Shown piece after piece: positions 23,590 to 34,319 of a DNA stretch of 64,000 nucleotides. The stretch is from Endomychus coccineus (lineage: Eukaryota; Arthropoda; Insecta; Coleoptera; Endomychidae), in assembly GCA_958510875.1 (NCBI GenBank), contig OY294068.1, positions 161,298,388-161,362,387 of the forward strand, read 5' to 3'. The first letter of the stretch is position 1; each line of letters starts with the position of its first letter. A program made the position numbers and the translations under genes. The notes beneath the pieces are model-generated. The model ran no database searches, was not told the origin of the DNA, and saw only the letters and a list, made by a program, of their open reading frames with translations.

Positions 23590-24510
23590 TGTGATAACAT
23601 ATCCGATAAAAGTTCTTAATGTGAGTTGGTTGTTTGCATGTATTTATTTACTGTCTAACATGTATATAAAAACCGGTAGGGACCGATTTTGGCGGACTAG
23701 GTTCGTTGTTTAGCAACGGACTAAAGTGCTATAGTAGCATGTTTTTGGGTCTCAAGTTGCTCCGAGAAAGTAGGCATTCTTGAGCGATTTCAGAAAAATA
23801 ATGTTCAATCAAGACGCAAGAAATGGGTGTCAAAACAGAACTGAATAACATATCAGTCTGAAGATTTTGATGCGTTCTAGTTAAAGATGGTACATCACAA
23901 ATGTCACATAGGAGTTTTGATTGTGGCGTCATCTATTCCATTTTTCAGGAACTTTTCACCTTGACCTCGTATATTATGCTAGTTGTAGCCTTATCTAATT
24001 CAATTGAGTATAGAGTTTACTCTTCTTGTAGCAAGGATTTCATACTACGTTATTTAATTGGTTATTCTTTCTGTGAAAGGTATCTCTGATTTATTTTCCA
24101 TATTATGATCAGCTTTCATATTTCGAATTGTATTTTCCAAGTAAGTCATGCATCATTAGTGTTGAGCTGGTATCATGAAAATTATGTACCTTTAATGATG
24201 GAGAAATTACTCCAATTTAGATAATGATCAATCCAATATTCCAGCATTAAAACGAGCACACATTATTTTTTGTAGGCAAGCTATTGTTGTGACCGTCATA
24301 AGCTTTACATTACAGGAGTCAATCAAGCAATCGATTGAGAATATAATAGAAATTTTATATCATCGAACAAAATATTTGTAAAGATTCTCTTAAATTATGC
24401 AGAGAACGATTCTATAGAACTGAATACATATTACATATATAGCGAATTTAGGTCATGACAAAGCAAACTTTTTTCGAATTTTTGGTCTCCTTTAATGTTA
24501 TAATATGAAA
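23590..24510. other. Non-coding with repeat D copy
   Basis: Positions 23,822-23,970 match 25,275-25,425 (GGGTGTCAAAACAG, ACATATCAGTCTGAA, TTGTGGCGTCATCT). GTTCGTTGTTTAGCAACGGAC at 23,700 is a short hairpin. No gene is seen. Confidence 0.45.
23822..23970 (+). repeat. Interspersed repeat D, copy 1
   Basis: It aligns in the same orientation with 25,275-25,425 over about 150 bp. Confidence 0.7.
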
Positions 24511-24514
24511 TTTC

Positions 24515-24610
24515 TTGACACAATAGCCCGACTAGATGCCGACGTTTCGCCAACCATTATAGGTGGCATCTTCAGGGCAGGCTTGAGGCTTGTTTGATGG
24601 TTTTTGATTA
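24515..24610 (-). repeat. Penelope-like element end
   Basis: The reverse complement reads CCTGAAGATGCCACCTATAA, TGGTTGGCGAAACGTCGGCA and then TCTAG. The same block occurs at 29,865 (reverse) and 34,080 (forward). It is a recurrent terminal sequence of arthropod Penelope-like elements, and the 29.8-kb copy sits next to a Penelope RT. Confidence 0.65.
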
Positions 24611-25274
24611 TGATGAGGTTGGGATATCTGCGTAGACACCGCAGAATAAAAGATAACGTTTGTGGTGAGGTGGTTTATTCACTGATACACAATAAGAAAC
24701 ATAACTAAGTCAATAGTACCCGTGACAGGATTGTATCATGTCGTCCTCGGTAGAATATCGAGACATCTATATCTATCAATCTAAGTGTTACCTGAAAGGT
24801 AACGTTCGCCCCTCTTGTCACGGGTGACGTACTGCTTAGTGTATCAATAATAATTGTTCTAGATAATATTATATACATATTCAGCATGAATATAATAACT
24901 TAAATATTACGCTATATTTTCCCTACGCAAAGCTGCCTTATTAATTATCAATTACAATTCATTCAGACATCTAACATGTTGCTAAAATTCAAGCTGGGTT
25001 TTAAGAACACCCATTAACGTAAATAGGAATAGGATATTCTTTGTTGCCTTTTATTACGAACAAGTCAAGTATATGAGTTCATTTCTTAGTACGACCTGCC
25101 CATCATAAACTAATACAGTTTGTTCTTTGTATCTGGGACGGAAACGAGTTGCTGAATCCTTGTGAAGGAAGTTTGGTTTGCGTAATGTTTTTTCCACGTA
25201 AGAAATAATGCTTAAACAAGAAGCGAAATTATTTTTTTTCATGTTTGCCTAAATCTTCAAGGTTGCTTGCTTTC

Positions 25275-25425
25275 GATGGGTGTCAAAACAGTCTGAATGA
25301 CATATCAGTCTGAAAATTTTAATGTGTTCTAGTTAAAGATTGCACATCACAAATGTCACATGGGATTTCCGATTGTGGCGTCATCTGTTTTATTTCTCAG
25401 GAACTTCCCACCTTGCTCTCGTATT
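25275..25425 (+). repeat. Interspersed repeat D, copy 2
   Basis: The partner of 23,822-23,970, about 1.45 kb away in the same orientation. It is preceded at 25,165-25,205 by TTTGGTTTGCGTAATGTTTT, which matches 22,170. Confidence 0.7.
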
Positions 25426-25787
25426 TACTCACTAATTTCTAGATACCAAAAGTAGAGAAATTTTCACATAATTAGTGGAGTAAATCTGGGGAGAAAAAAG
25501 GTAAAGTTGGCGAAAATTTTACGATGCTTAGCTGCCCGGTGGAAAGTGTTTGTTAGGGTACCAATAACAACCCCCCGAAATTTTTATTTCCCAAAGTGTG
25601 TGCAACCCCCTTTTTTTTGGCCATGGAGGGGTTTTTTGACATTTTTAAGGGTAGTTTAGCAAAAAAAATCAATATCTCTGGTTGTATCGTTGTAAATTAA
25701 GGAACCAAAGTAGAACCCTTTTATTGTCAATGTTCAAGGAACTTCCAGTCCAAATTTCAAGTTGATCCGACGTCCCCCCACCCCGTA

Positions 25788-25791
<4 letters not shown>

Positions 25792-25825
<34 letters not shown>
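25792..25825. repeat. (TA)n microsatellite
   Basis: About 17 uninterrupted TA units. Confidence 0.95.
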
Positions 25826-25828
<3 letters not shown>

Positions 25829-26033
25829 CATATATGCAAGGAATCTTGCGTAACGGCTAAGTCGGTCATTTTTCAACCGATTTGGCTAAAATGTGGACTG
25901 AACATAGGTGTTATAGTCTCAAAACTACCCTATGAAAGGTGAAAATATGGAACAGTTTTCCAGAATTTCAACTTTAAGTCAATTTTTTAGTTATTTTTCA
26001 AATTGAGATATCTCATGTCTCTGAGGGAAGGCT

Positions 26034-27420
26034 TCATAGAGGCCTACCGCTCTCCAATGACAAGATTTCCTCAATGTTTGTGTATGTCCTGAAGAGTCTG
26101 CTTCGTGGGCTGTCAACAATATGTATCGGTGTTTCTTCAGCTTTTTTGCAGAATCTACACATTCCATAGTTCACTAAGCCAACTTCACTCATATGGCCGT
26201 TGAGTTTGCAGTTATCTGTCATCAATCTTGCCATGATTCTCAGGCGGCTGTTCCTTCCCACCGTAATACCTTCCAAAATTTGTCTAGAAGGTTTTGAATT
26301 CTCTGTGATGTCCCAGAAGAGAACTACAGTACTGTGAACTGAGTTCTGTTCCTTTTGTTCAAGGGTTTTCTTTATAGTGTGCTTGCATAAACCGCAGCAG
26401 GGTTTCGGTTCTATCAGGCATTTTAGCTCCCTTGCGTGCAAGTGCACCCACCTGTTCGTAACCCGCGATTCCTGTATCCCAGTGGAGGGTAATTCTGTTC
26501 GGTACTCTCAAGGTGCTTAACTTAGTTTTGTAGTAGAGAATCATATTTGAGCTGATGGTGTTTGAGCTCACATTTTATAACTGTTTGACTTTCGAACATG
26601 ATGGCTACATATAAACTTCTTTTTATATCCTTTGTACATATTAACCTGTGCACATCTTTCAATTGCATGTCCGCCAGAAAAATATTGGTCTTTTCATCAT
26701 GGGTTCGGAGTATTGAGTCTTGGAAGCGAAGACTCCAGCCCCCGTACCTTCTGCAGTTCATGATCCATCGGTATATCGATGAGGTTGAGTGTTCTTCTGT
26801 CTCCACTATTCCTCATTTCCGGATGGCTTTGGATACTGTGTGAACACGAACACCTTGCCAATGCCATCGCTTGGTGCCATGAGTTTTGATTTTCTTCTTC
26901 AGAGAGATACTGTCCTTCCACTGGACCTCCCTGAAATTCTTCTTTCCATTATTAAGCATAGCATTTCTCGCTGTCATCTATATGGTTATATAGAGAAGTT
27001 GATTCCAGTATTTTCTCACGATATTAGGGCAAGTATAGTCTTTATTTACATTCCTTATGTGCTGGCTGAAGGTGACAGTCTTGTCCAGGGTAATGCCCAG
27101 ATTCTTTACCCCATCTTACTTTGCTTCATGTGATCCATCTTCCTTGTCCTGGTGAAAACCACTATTGTAGTTTTACTAGGGCTGTTTCCTAGTCCGGTCG
27201 ATTTGCACCATTCCTCTATGATCTTATGACCTTCTTGGATGATGTTGCATAGAATGCTCCCAAATTTTCCTCTCGCGAATAGTACTAAATTATCTGCATA
27301 TCCTTGGTAGAGTATTTCTTTGAGAGTTGGAGAGTATCTTGGAGATCATCCACTACCAGGCTTCACAGGCGGGGTGATAATATCTCCCTTATGGCATCCT
27401 CATGTTGTATTTATTCGAAT
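26034..27420 (-). pseudogene. R1-like LINE ORF2 relic with RNase H-like and Cys tail
   Basis: Reading the reverse strand from high to low coordinates: QGYADNLVLFARGKFGS (about 27,300-27,250, the RT palm YADD with the second Asp changed to Asn), KSTGLGNSPSKTTIVVFTRT, a region corresponding to the thumb, an RNase H-like phrase LHWDTGIAGYEQVGALARKG (about 26,500-26,430) and a C-terminal block RIMARLMTDNCKLNGHM with CRFCKKAEETPIHIV, the usual LINE Cys/His end (about 26,220-26,100). Frameshifts divide these. The 5' half is lost. Confidence 0.7.
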
Positions 27421-27429
27421 GGTGCCCTC

Positions 27430-28130
27430 TCCACCCTTACAAAAATTACGCGATTCAATTATTCTTATCTAGTCTATACTTTTATCCACGGCAATTGAAA
27501 ATTATTATTATTTATAATGAATTGGATGATATTGTTACTGACTTTCACATGTCTGGAAAATGGGTTTATGAAATATATATTCGACCACATAGGAACCTTA
27601 CCAATAAGAATTTTTTCCAAACCGGATTAACTGTCCCGGAGATGTAATCACGGTACGTCGGCAAAGAATAACATAAAGCAAATAGAATCATCCAAATTCC
27701 TGATTGAGTACTTCCCCCTTTTTTTGGAAAGTCAGTAAAAACATAAATTGATTAGTATAAAATATAGTATTTAAATATTCTCATGTTAGCTAGAAAATTG
27801 TTTATAACTCTTCAGAGTTACTTAGAGGAAGGAAGATGGGGAGGGCGTCAATTTCAATTTTTTGCTCCGCCTTGAAAATATCGTAGATCCGGGGCTAGGT
27901 CGTTGAACCATTTGGGGATACAAATGTTCATGAATCGAGATACTATAATTTTGGAATTGTTACATATTAGTTTAGTTTAGTTTATTCTATTTTTTTGCTC
28001 AGATACAATAAAAATACAAAAAAAATATGGAAGAATACCTCAGAGAGGTATGGAGCACGTCAAGTTGAAATTATAAATAAATATATGGATTACAATACAT
28101 TTGTCATCGTAAATAAAAATAACAGTGGGT
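27430..28130. other. No gene recognised
   Basis: A plus-strand frame at 27,402-27,647 shows no known family. TAGTTTAGTTTATTC at 27,970 begins what may be the 3' untranslated region of the LINE fragment at 28.1-28.5 kb. Confidence 0.35.
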
Positions 28131-28137
28131 GAACAGA

Positions 28138-28520
28138 TTAAAAAGTGTATGGGTCCAGTACATTAACATGGAAACGGTACATACAGATATGGCTGCAGTG
28201 ATTTAGAATACTTAAAAATAGGAATAGCTGAAATATGTTTGTCAGTACGGGTGAGTAGTAGGCTCGTTTTGTAAGCAGAGACTTTAAATTGTTCTTGAGA
28301 TGATTTAACGGTAATTTTGTCAATTATTGAGGAATTTTATTATACATTTTTATTATGCTAAATTGTGCGTTTTCCTAGAGATGTGTATAATTAATTTTAT
28401 TGCAAATGTTGTTATTTTTTGTTCTTGTATCATGATCATGATTGTTGGCCTATTCCTAAAATATATGCTGGTTTTGACGAGTGAAGGTAACTCTTTCATA
28501 AATGTATAGACTTGATATAG
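28138..28520 (-). pseudogene. LINE ORF2 C-terminal fragment
   Basis: The reverse strand has MYNKIPQ then LTKLPLNHLKNNLKSLL and KRAYYSPVL. This is the common end of CR1/Jockey-type ORF2 (…YNKLP…FKNKLKxxLL…YYS). About 120 codons with frameshifts. Confidence 0.55.
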
Positions 28521-28529
28521 TATGTACAT

Positions 28530-29070
28530 TCTTTCCTATAAATCATAATGTTGCTAAATCTCAATGATAGACTCAACACGCTTTTAGTGTATTTCTCCTA
28601 GGCCCTATTTTATGCGGGATTCCTTCAACCGGTTCCGTGAACATTTTAGCAACACAATTACATATTTTTTAGACCAAGGTCTTTTTGCGTTTTCATGAAC
28701 ATAATGAACGCTGTTATACTAGTAATGTAAGTTCTGAATTTTATGTTGTTGTTATGTACAAAAACATTACCTATTGGAGCATCTATATCGCGCCCAAATC
28801 CATGTCAAATACTCAAAAACAAATGGAACAGAATACAATTCATAGGTTGTTTAGAGCCAAAACGGATGTCTCAATATTTTAGATTCATTTCTTATGGCGC
28901 GTTAGAATTAAAATCGGTAACAAACACCGCCAGCTAGACAATTAACCTTCGACCTTTCGTGATTCTGCGGTGCAGTTCTTTTATCATTTTGTCTTTCAAC
29001 AAAGGCTGGAGGAGTTTCATTCTCCCTGCAATATGCATTTCAACATTCAATTAGAAACCGCTGAACGCGG
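28530..29070. other. No gene recognised
   Basis: Short overlapping frames only. 28,690-28,930 is open in two frames on the plus strand without recognisable motifs. Confidence 0.35.
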
Positions 29071-29074
29071 ACAG

Positions 29075-29430
29075 CTATCTTCTCATTCTATCTTTATTCC
29101 ATTGAGGTTTCGCATCTCTCCAAATTAGAACTTCTATCTCCAAGTTTACTACTACTTCATGATGAAATGTCATAATTGAAATTCTCATTAGTTCTTCTTC
29201 AGTGGCTACAGTGAAAATTTGATTCTGAATAGTTGATAATTGTTGAAGCATTGTCTGGATTTTGTTAAAATGTGGAATTAACCGGAAATAAGTTAACTAA
29301 ATATTCAATATTTCCTCTGAGGAAAACTTAAATAGCATCTGATGAGAGGAACCCGTTGTCTTCGTGATCTCATTCAGTTGAGAAAATCTGAGTTGAATAT
29401 CCTCAATCTGTGAAATTATGTTTATATTTG
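29075..29430 (-). pseudogene. Unidentified coding-like relic or exon
   Basis: One reverse-strand frame stays open for about 120 codons except for a single stop. It reads IEDIQLRFSQLNEITKTTGS, SSEEILNI, stop, then MLQQLSTIQNQIFTVATEEE and a basic end near DRMRR. The composition is helix-prone and coding-like compared with its surroundings. An acceptor-like AATTTCACAG precedes IEDIQ. I do not recognise it; it could be an old retroelement gag/env-like piece or a host exon. Confidence 0.3.
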
Positions 29431-29814
29431 GGTGTGTGATCAGATTGAACTAATGGTATCGAAACCAAATACATTTTGGTATTAAATTCACTTATTGAAT
29501 GACGGAAAGCAAGTGATTGGCAAAAGGAAGTATTTTTCAGGAGATGCATCCATGTAGAAAAATGTTTTATTTAGAGAGTTACTTCATCCCTTGATCGATC
29601 ATCAAAATAAAACTGACTCAAGACCTGAAAGATTTAGATGAAGATGAATAAAATTAACTTTCAAACCGAGTTTATATTCCTAATGGAGTTCATCATTATT
29701 TGATGGAAATTATTCATAATTAACATAGTTGAACGTAATCCAACAAAATCACAATTTTCACAAAAGATACATCGAATAATATCTTGCATAGTACATTCCG
29801 CGGATAGATAATCT

Positions 29815-29915
29815 TGAAAATTCTTGGCTTTCGGATGGATTGCGCGTCACAATAGCACGACTTGATGCCGGCGTTTCGCCAACCATTACAAATGGCATCT
29901 TGAGGCTTGAACTGA
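29815..29915 (-). repeat. Penelope-like element end
   Basis: The reverse complement contains AAGATGCCATTTGTAATGGT and TGGCGAAACGCCGGCATCAA, then GTCGTGCTATTGTG and a GAAAGCCAAGAA phrase. All are shared with the forward copy at 34,080-34,170. It lies directly upstream of the Penelope RT in opposite orientation. Confidence 0.7.
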
Positions 29916-29989
29916 AACTGATTCTTCTGGCTTCTTTAGCGGCATTTATTGTGGAAAAAAACCTGTCAAAAACATTTCAATTGTCTTAC

Positions 29990-30865
29990 TTCCGTCAACT
30001 TATTTTTGTCTATCTCTCACATATTTTTTGCACTGTGGCAAATTTTACGAGCTGTCCTCGGGAGCTGCCATGGGTTACCCACTTTCTCCGGTCACAGCTA
30101 ATATCTTCATGGCAAGTTTTGAGTAAAAGATGCTTTTGACTCAACTGTTTTCAAGACGAAATGTTGGTTTGGATACGTCGACGACACTTCATTATTTGAA
30201 AACATGAACGCGAAAAGCTTGTTCCTTTCCTCAATTATTTAAATTCATTACATCTCAATATCCGTTTCACCATGGAAGTTGAATCGAGAAGTTCACTTCC
30301 CTTCCTAGATTTATTATCTAGTCGATAGACTAACGATACTTTGGGGCATTATGTGTATCGAAAACTCACTCACACCGGAACATATCTCAATGGCCTTCTC
30401 CACCACTATTCTGCCCAACAGCAATCTTGGTCCCGAACCCAATCCTTAAAATCAGAATTAAAACACTTTCATCTGTCTTATTATCAAATAATTTCTTCCA
30501 TTATAGATTTAAAAAGCCATAAAAAATATACTTCGCCTAAAATTTCATATATGGTAAATATAACAAATCGAAATTCCAAAATCCTTAAGAAGCAGAATAT
30601 TTCTACTCGATTTTCCACACTTTCAAAACTATCTCAGTTTTACATACCTATCAAAGATTCCCTTTCTCCTCTTCATTTGGAAGCTGCTTATAGCGTTCCA
30701 TGTTTTTGAGGTAAAGCCTACATTGGTGAAACTGGTCGTACAGTAACTACCCGAGTGAAAGAACATGAGCGCCGTACAAGGCTCCGTGACACTGGTAGAT
30801 CTGCACTTACCGGACATAAGTTTGACATCAAGATCAAAGATTATCGAATGCCCGAATGGCTCCCG
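29990..30865 (+). pseudogene. Penelope-like retroelement: RT plus GIY-YIG endonuclease relic
   Basis: Plus-strand blocks: FRQLIFVYLSHIF; SSGAAMGYPLSPVTANIFMA (about 30,055-30,115); FGYVDDTS (about 30,165), the RT palm; LNIRFTMEVESRSSLPFLDL; HYVYRKLTHTGTYLNGLLHH (30,350-30,410). A GIY-YIG-type domain then follows with GKAYIGETGRTVTTRVKEHE (about 30,710-30,770), containing the Tyr pair, the Arg and the Glu-containing EH motif, and SALTGH. This layout defines Penelope-like elements. Frameshifts near 30,050, 30,135 and 30,710 inactivate it, and the N-terminus is missing. At about 30,860 the frame runs directly into a LINE. Confidence 0.85.
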
Positions 30866-32475
30866 TTCGTATTGGACTTCCGCCAAAAAGCAATTGGTGA
30901 GAATTTCACTTCCAGTTCAATACCTCCCCTAACCAAAGATGATGACACACTGGCTACTACACCATAAGAAAAAGCCAACATTTTTACCGGAATGTTTGCA
31001 ACAAATTCCACTTTGGATCCACAAGGGAAGGACCCACCTAATATTGCTACTATCGATAGCCATATGCCTGGGATTGTCTTTCCTTCAGAGCTAAATTAGG
31101 TGCATTCTGCTTCATCTCGATACAAAAAATCTATGGGGCCAGAAGGAATTTCACCTGTCGTTCTCAAGGAATGTGCGGATGAATTACCACCAGTTTTCTG
31201 CAGGTTGTTTACAGCCAGGAGTCCAACCAGCTACAGAAAAAGGAAAGAAGACCCTTCCCAATGATTATAGAACCATTGCACTATTATCTGTTATCGCTAA
31301 AGTGATCAACATCGAGCTCATCCAATACATAGAGAACTCCAAAATAGAAGAATAACTCGCAATATAGTATTCGTCAGCAGAGATCAACAGGAGGCCTTCT
31401 TGCCTACGTAACACATGTATGGCAAAAATCTATTGGAAAAGATGGGGAATCTCTGGCTGTAGAATTGGATATTTCCAAAGGATTTGACCGAGTCTGGCCC
31501 AAAGCCTTCTTGGGAAACTTTCGTCATATGATTTGACGCCTCACTTCTGTCGCTTATACTATCGAGTTTTCTCTCAGATAACTCCATGTAGTGGTTGAGT
31601 ATCCTCCGATACAATGGCTATCAACGCTGATGTTCCATAACGATTTGTCTTCGCACCAACTTTGTTTCTGCTCCATATGAATGATCGGCTGGAAGTGACC
31701 ACCTTTCCGTACACAGCTTTGCACTCCATACCGCTTTCTCATCTAGAGCTCCTACACCATTAATTGAACCCAGAGGAGCGAGGCAGAGAAATGTTGAAGC
31801 AAGTAATGTAGATGTGACGAAGATTTTGAAATGGGGATCTAATAATCTAGTGGAGTTTAATGCAACTAAAACTCAAGCTTGCGTCTCCTTCAGGAAAGCG
31901 GATTCGACAATCCCTAATATGATGATGTCAGGTACAACTATCCTAATCAAATCTTCCATATTCATGCTAGGGATCACTACCAACAGCACCCTCTCATAAA
32001 ACGATCACGTGAGGTCTATTGCGAAAACCGCTTCACAAAAACTTGGTTCTCTATGCCGTGCCAAGAGCACCTTTACATCCCAGAAACTCATCATCTGCAA
32101 AGCACAGATTCGACCTGTCCTGAAGTAGTGATCACGTATTCCGAGTTCGGCTCACAAACATACGCTGAAGCTCTTGGATTATATTCAGAAGAGAGGTATC
32201 CTTCGGATTCATGATATCACACTACATGTTCATTGACCTCTCTAGAACATCGTACAAAGGTGGGAGATCTCACCTTTTTCTATCGATAGTTCCATGGTCG
32301 ATTGCAGCAGAAATTTCATCTGTGGTTCCACCACAAGCGATTCCAGATAGGCGGCTAGACGAGCTAAAGCCCTTCATTTTCAAGCTCGAGACCTGCCGAA
32401 ATTCTTCTTACCAGACTTCATTTTTCTGAAGAACAGCGAAGTTGTGGAACTCTTCACCTAGTGAGGTCTTCTCCT
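30862..32475 (+). pseudogene. Jockey-type LINE ORF2 relic, joined to the Penelope frame
   Basis: Plus-strand blocks: KAIGENFTSSSIPPLTKDDD; EKANIFTGMFATNSTLD; MPGIVF; KKSMGPEGISPVVLKECADE (about 31,125-31,185); DYRTIALLSVIAKVI; GESLAVELDISKGFDRVWPK (about 31,440-31,505), the RT Asp block; LVEFNATKTQACVSFRKADS (31,850-31,910); a LGITTNSTLS-type phrase; AKTASQKLGSL. The YADD-containing block is frameshifted. A second copy of the same family lies at 49.29-50.06 kb. The relic lacks the endonuclease. It is followed by a tandemly repeated 3' region. Confidence 0.85.
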
Positions 32476-32750
32476 ATGCCTGTAACCTCCAAGCCTTAGA
32501 AAAAAATTCGAATGACCATCAATGGCTCACACGATGTTCTTCGAACATTAAGGGTTTCCCTCTTGTTTCAAAGTGAAAAAAATATTCAATATAGTTTCCT
32601 GTGAGGCATAACCTCCAAACCTTCAAGAAAAATTCGATCGCTCATCTCTGGCTCACACGATATATTATAGGTTTCCCTCTCGAGTAGTCAATGTTTAAAA
32701 AAAGTATTTAATATAGTTTCCTGTAAGGTATCACTCAAAACCTACAAACA
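32475..32750 (+). repeat. Tandem ~124-bp units in the LINE 3' region
   Basis: AACCTCCAAGCCTT, TGGCTCACACGAT, GGTTTCCCTCT and AATATAGTTTCCTGT recur in order at about 32,487 and 32,609, with the start of a third unit at about 32,728. It probably belongs to the LINE's 3' untranslated region. Confidence 0.65.
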
Positions 32751-32759
32751 AACGAAACT

Positions 32760-33780
32760 GACGAAGCGAAAATAACCAAACATAACAAGCGGCAACAGTG
32801 TACCTTTCTATTTGAATCTCAGATTGACGTGACCTTACGAGGAAAAAAAATAGCCTGTCGCTAGATGCTTGTAAAACATCATCATAGTTCCCATTTTCAC
32901 CCCTTTAAAGCGGTTTGCAGAATTTCAAATCCGTACAACCAATAGTAACAGCGCACTTATCTCCACAGTGGGTGACTCACATACGCACGCACAGACATCA
33001 TCTCAAAAAAAGTCTACATTGATTTCGAAGGCGCATAACGGAATACGGGACTTTTTTTAAGCAAGTTACAATACTTCCCTTACACTACATATAATGAGGG
33101 AAGTGAAAACTAAGAAATTGGCTATACAGACATTCGATGTGAAAATGGAAGAAATCGCTTTAAAATGTATTTTTCGAAAAATCATCGTTATGTGAGGGTT
33201 TCAGACCCCGTTGCGTACGATTAATCCTCTTCTCTCTAGCGTATAATATGAAAGTCACAGCATTTTTCATGTGCCTATTGTATAATATCGGTTTCACATT
33301 AAATATCAGAGAATGATCCACTAAATGTATTCGGGAAATCTAGTAGATTTGTAAAATCAAAACCTTTTCGTGCTTGAAATAGGAAATGACAAAGTTGACA
33401 CACGACACAATAAACTCAATTTGGAGCGATTTAATGAACAATACATAAACTCAAGGCTAGAAGTAGTTCGATAGCCGGTAATAAATATGGAAAAATATAT
33501 CTTGCGGGTTTTCCATTCACAGAGAAACTTTATTATTTCGAATCGGAAAGAATTAAAACAGTGATGTATATTACGTCCCAAGTGACTCATATAAATCAAT
33601 GTAAAATATGACCAGAATACATTTGTACAATTGTATTCTCGATCTTCAGTAATATCGATTGTTCATCAAATACTTCTAAATCGTCCAAGAGCCTAGTGGA
33701 TTTTCATATCTGGAACGCCCGGACGATTTTAACTCCTATTCGTCGTAAACTGGGGCTTATGAAACTACAACTGTTCTGGA
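32760..33780. other. No gene; repeat B copy within
   Basis: Non-coding apart from the repeat B copy at 32,900-33,110. A reverse-strand frame at 33,357-33,599 shows no recognised family. Confidence 0.4.
32900..33110 (+). repeat. Interspersed repeat B, copy 3
   Basis: It has GCGGTTTGCAGAATTTCAAA, CATCATCTCAAAAAAAGTCT and the terminal ACTTCCCT...AGGGAAGT hairpin (33,073-33,102), in the same order as at 1,860-2,085. Confidence 0.65.
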
Positions 33781-33784
33781 AGTG

Positions 33785-34310
33785 TTACTATTATTAATTA
33801 TTAATTAGTTTCTTATTTCGTGATATCTGCCACATTTTCGCGAACAAGAAAATAGTTACGCAAGTTTGAATTGCAATGAGTCACTATCTTGCCTCTGGCG
33901 ATTTAAGATAGATCCTAGCCTAACGCAAGAAAATAACTGCTGCCGATAAATTTTCAAATATTGTAAAAGTTGAATGGAAATTTTTGTTCTGTTCTTCAAA
34001 CTGTGCATAAGGAAAATCCTTCCAGTAATAACTATTATTAATTATTAATTTACTTCCAGTTCAAGCCTCAAGCCTGTCCTGAAGATGCCACCTGTAATGG
34101 TTCTCGAAACGTCGGCATCAAGTTGAGTTATTGTGATGCGGAATCCATTCGGAAGCCAAGATTTTTCAAGATTAGCTATATGCGGAAGTATACTATTCAA
34201 GGTACTCATTGTGGTTCAAAATTGCATAAATATTTCATTTGCCTGGGAACATGTGGCAAATATCACAAAATAAGAAATCAATTAATAATTATTAAAAGTA
34301 AATTCCGGCG
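33785..34310. repeat. Penelope-end block flanked by an inverted repeat
   Basis: ATTAATTAGTTTCTTATTTC with GTGATATCTGCCACA (33,798-33,835) is inverted at 34,243-34,305. Between them lies the Penelope end motif CCTGAAGATGCCACCTGTAA...CGAAACGTCGGCATCAAG (34,070-34,125). It appears to be the terminal repeat structure of a Penelope-like element, opposite in orientation to the copy at 29.85 kb. Confidence 0.6.
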
Positions 34311-34319
34311 AAATTTTTC

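Larger units (their letters stand above)
24620..26030. other. Non-coding; hairpin, repeat D copy and TA microsatellite
   Basis: GTACCCGTGACAGG (24,717) is inverted at about 24,817 (CTTGTCACGGGTGAC), a hairpin-like pair about 110 bp apart. A second repeat D copy and a (TA)n tract follow. No exon is supported. Confidence 0.45.
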
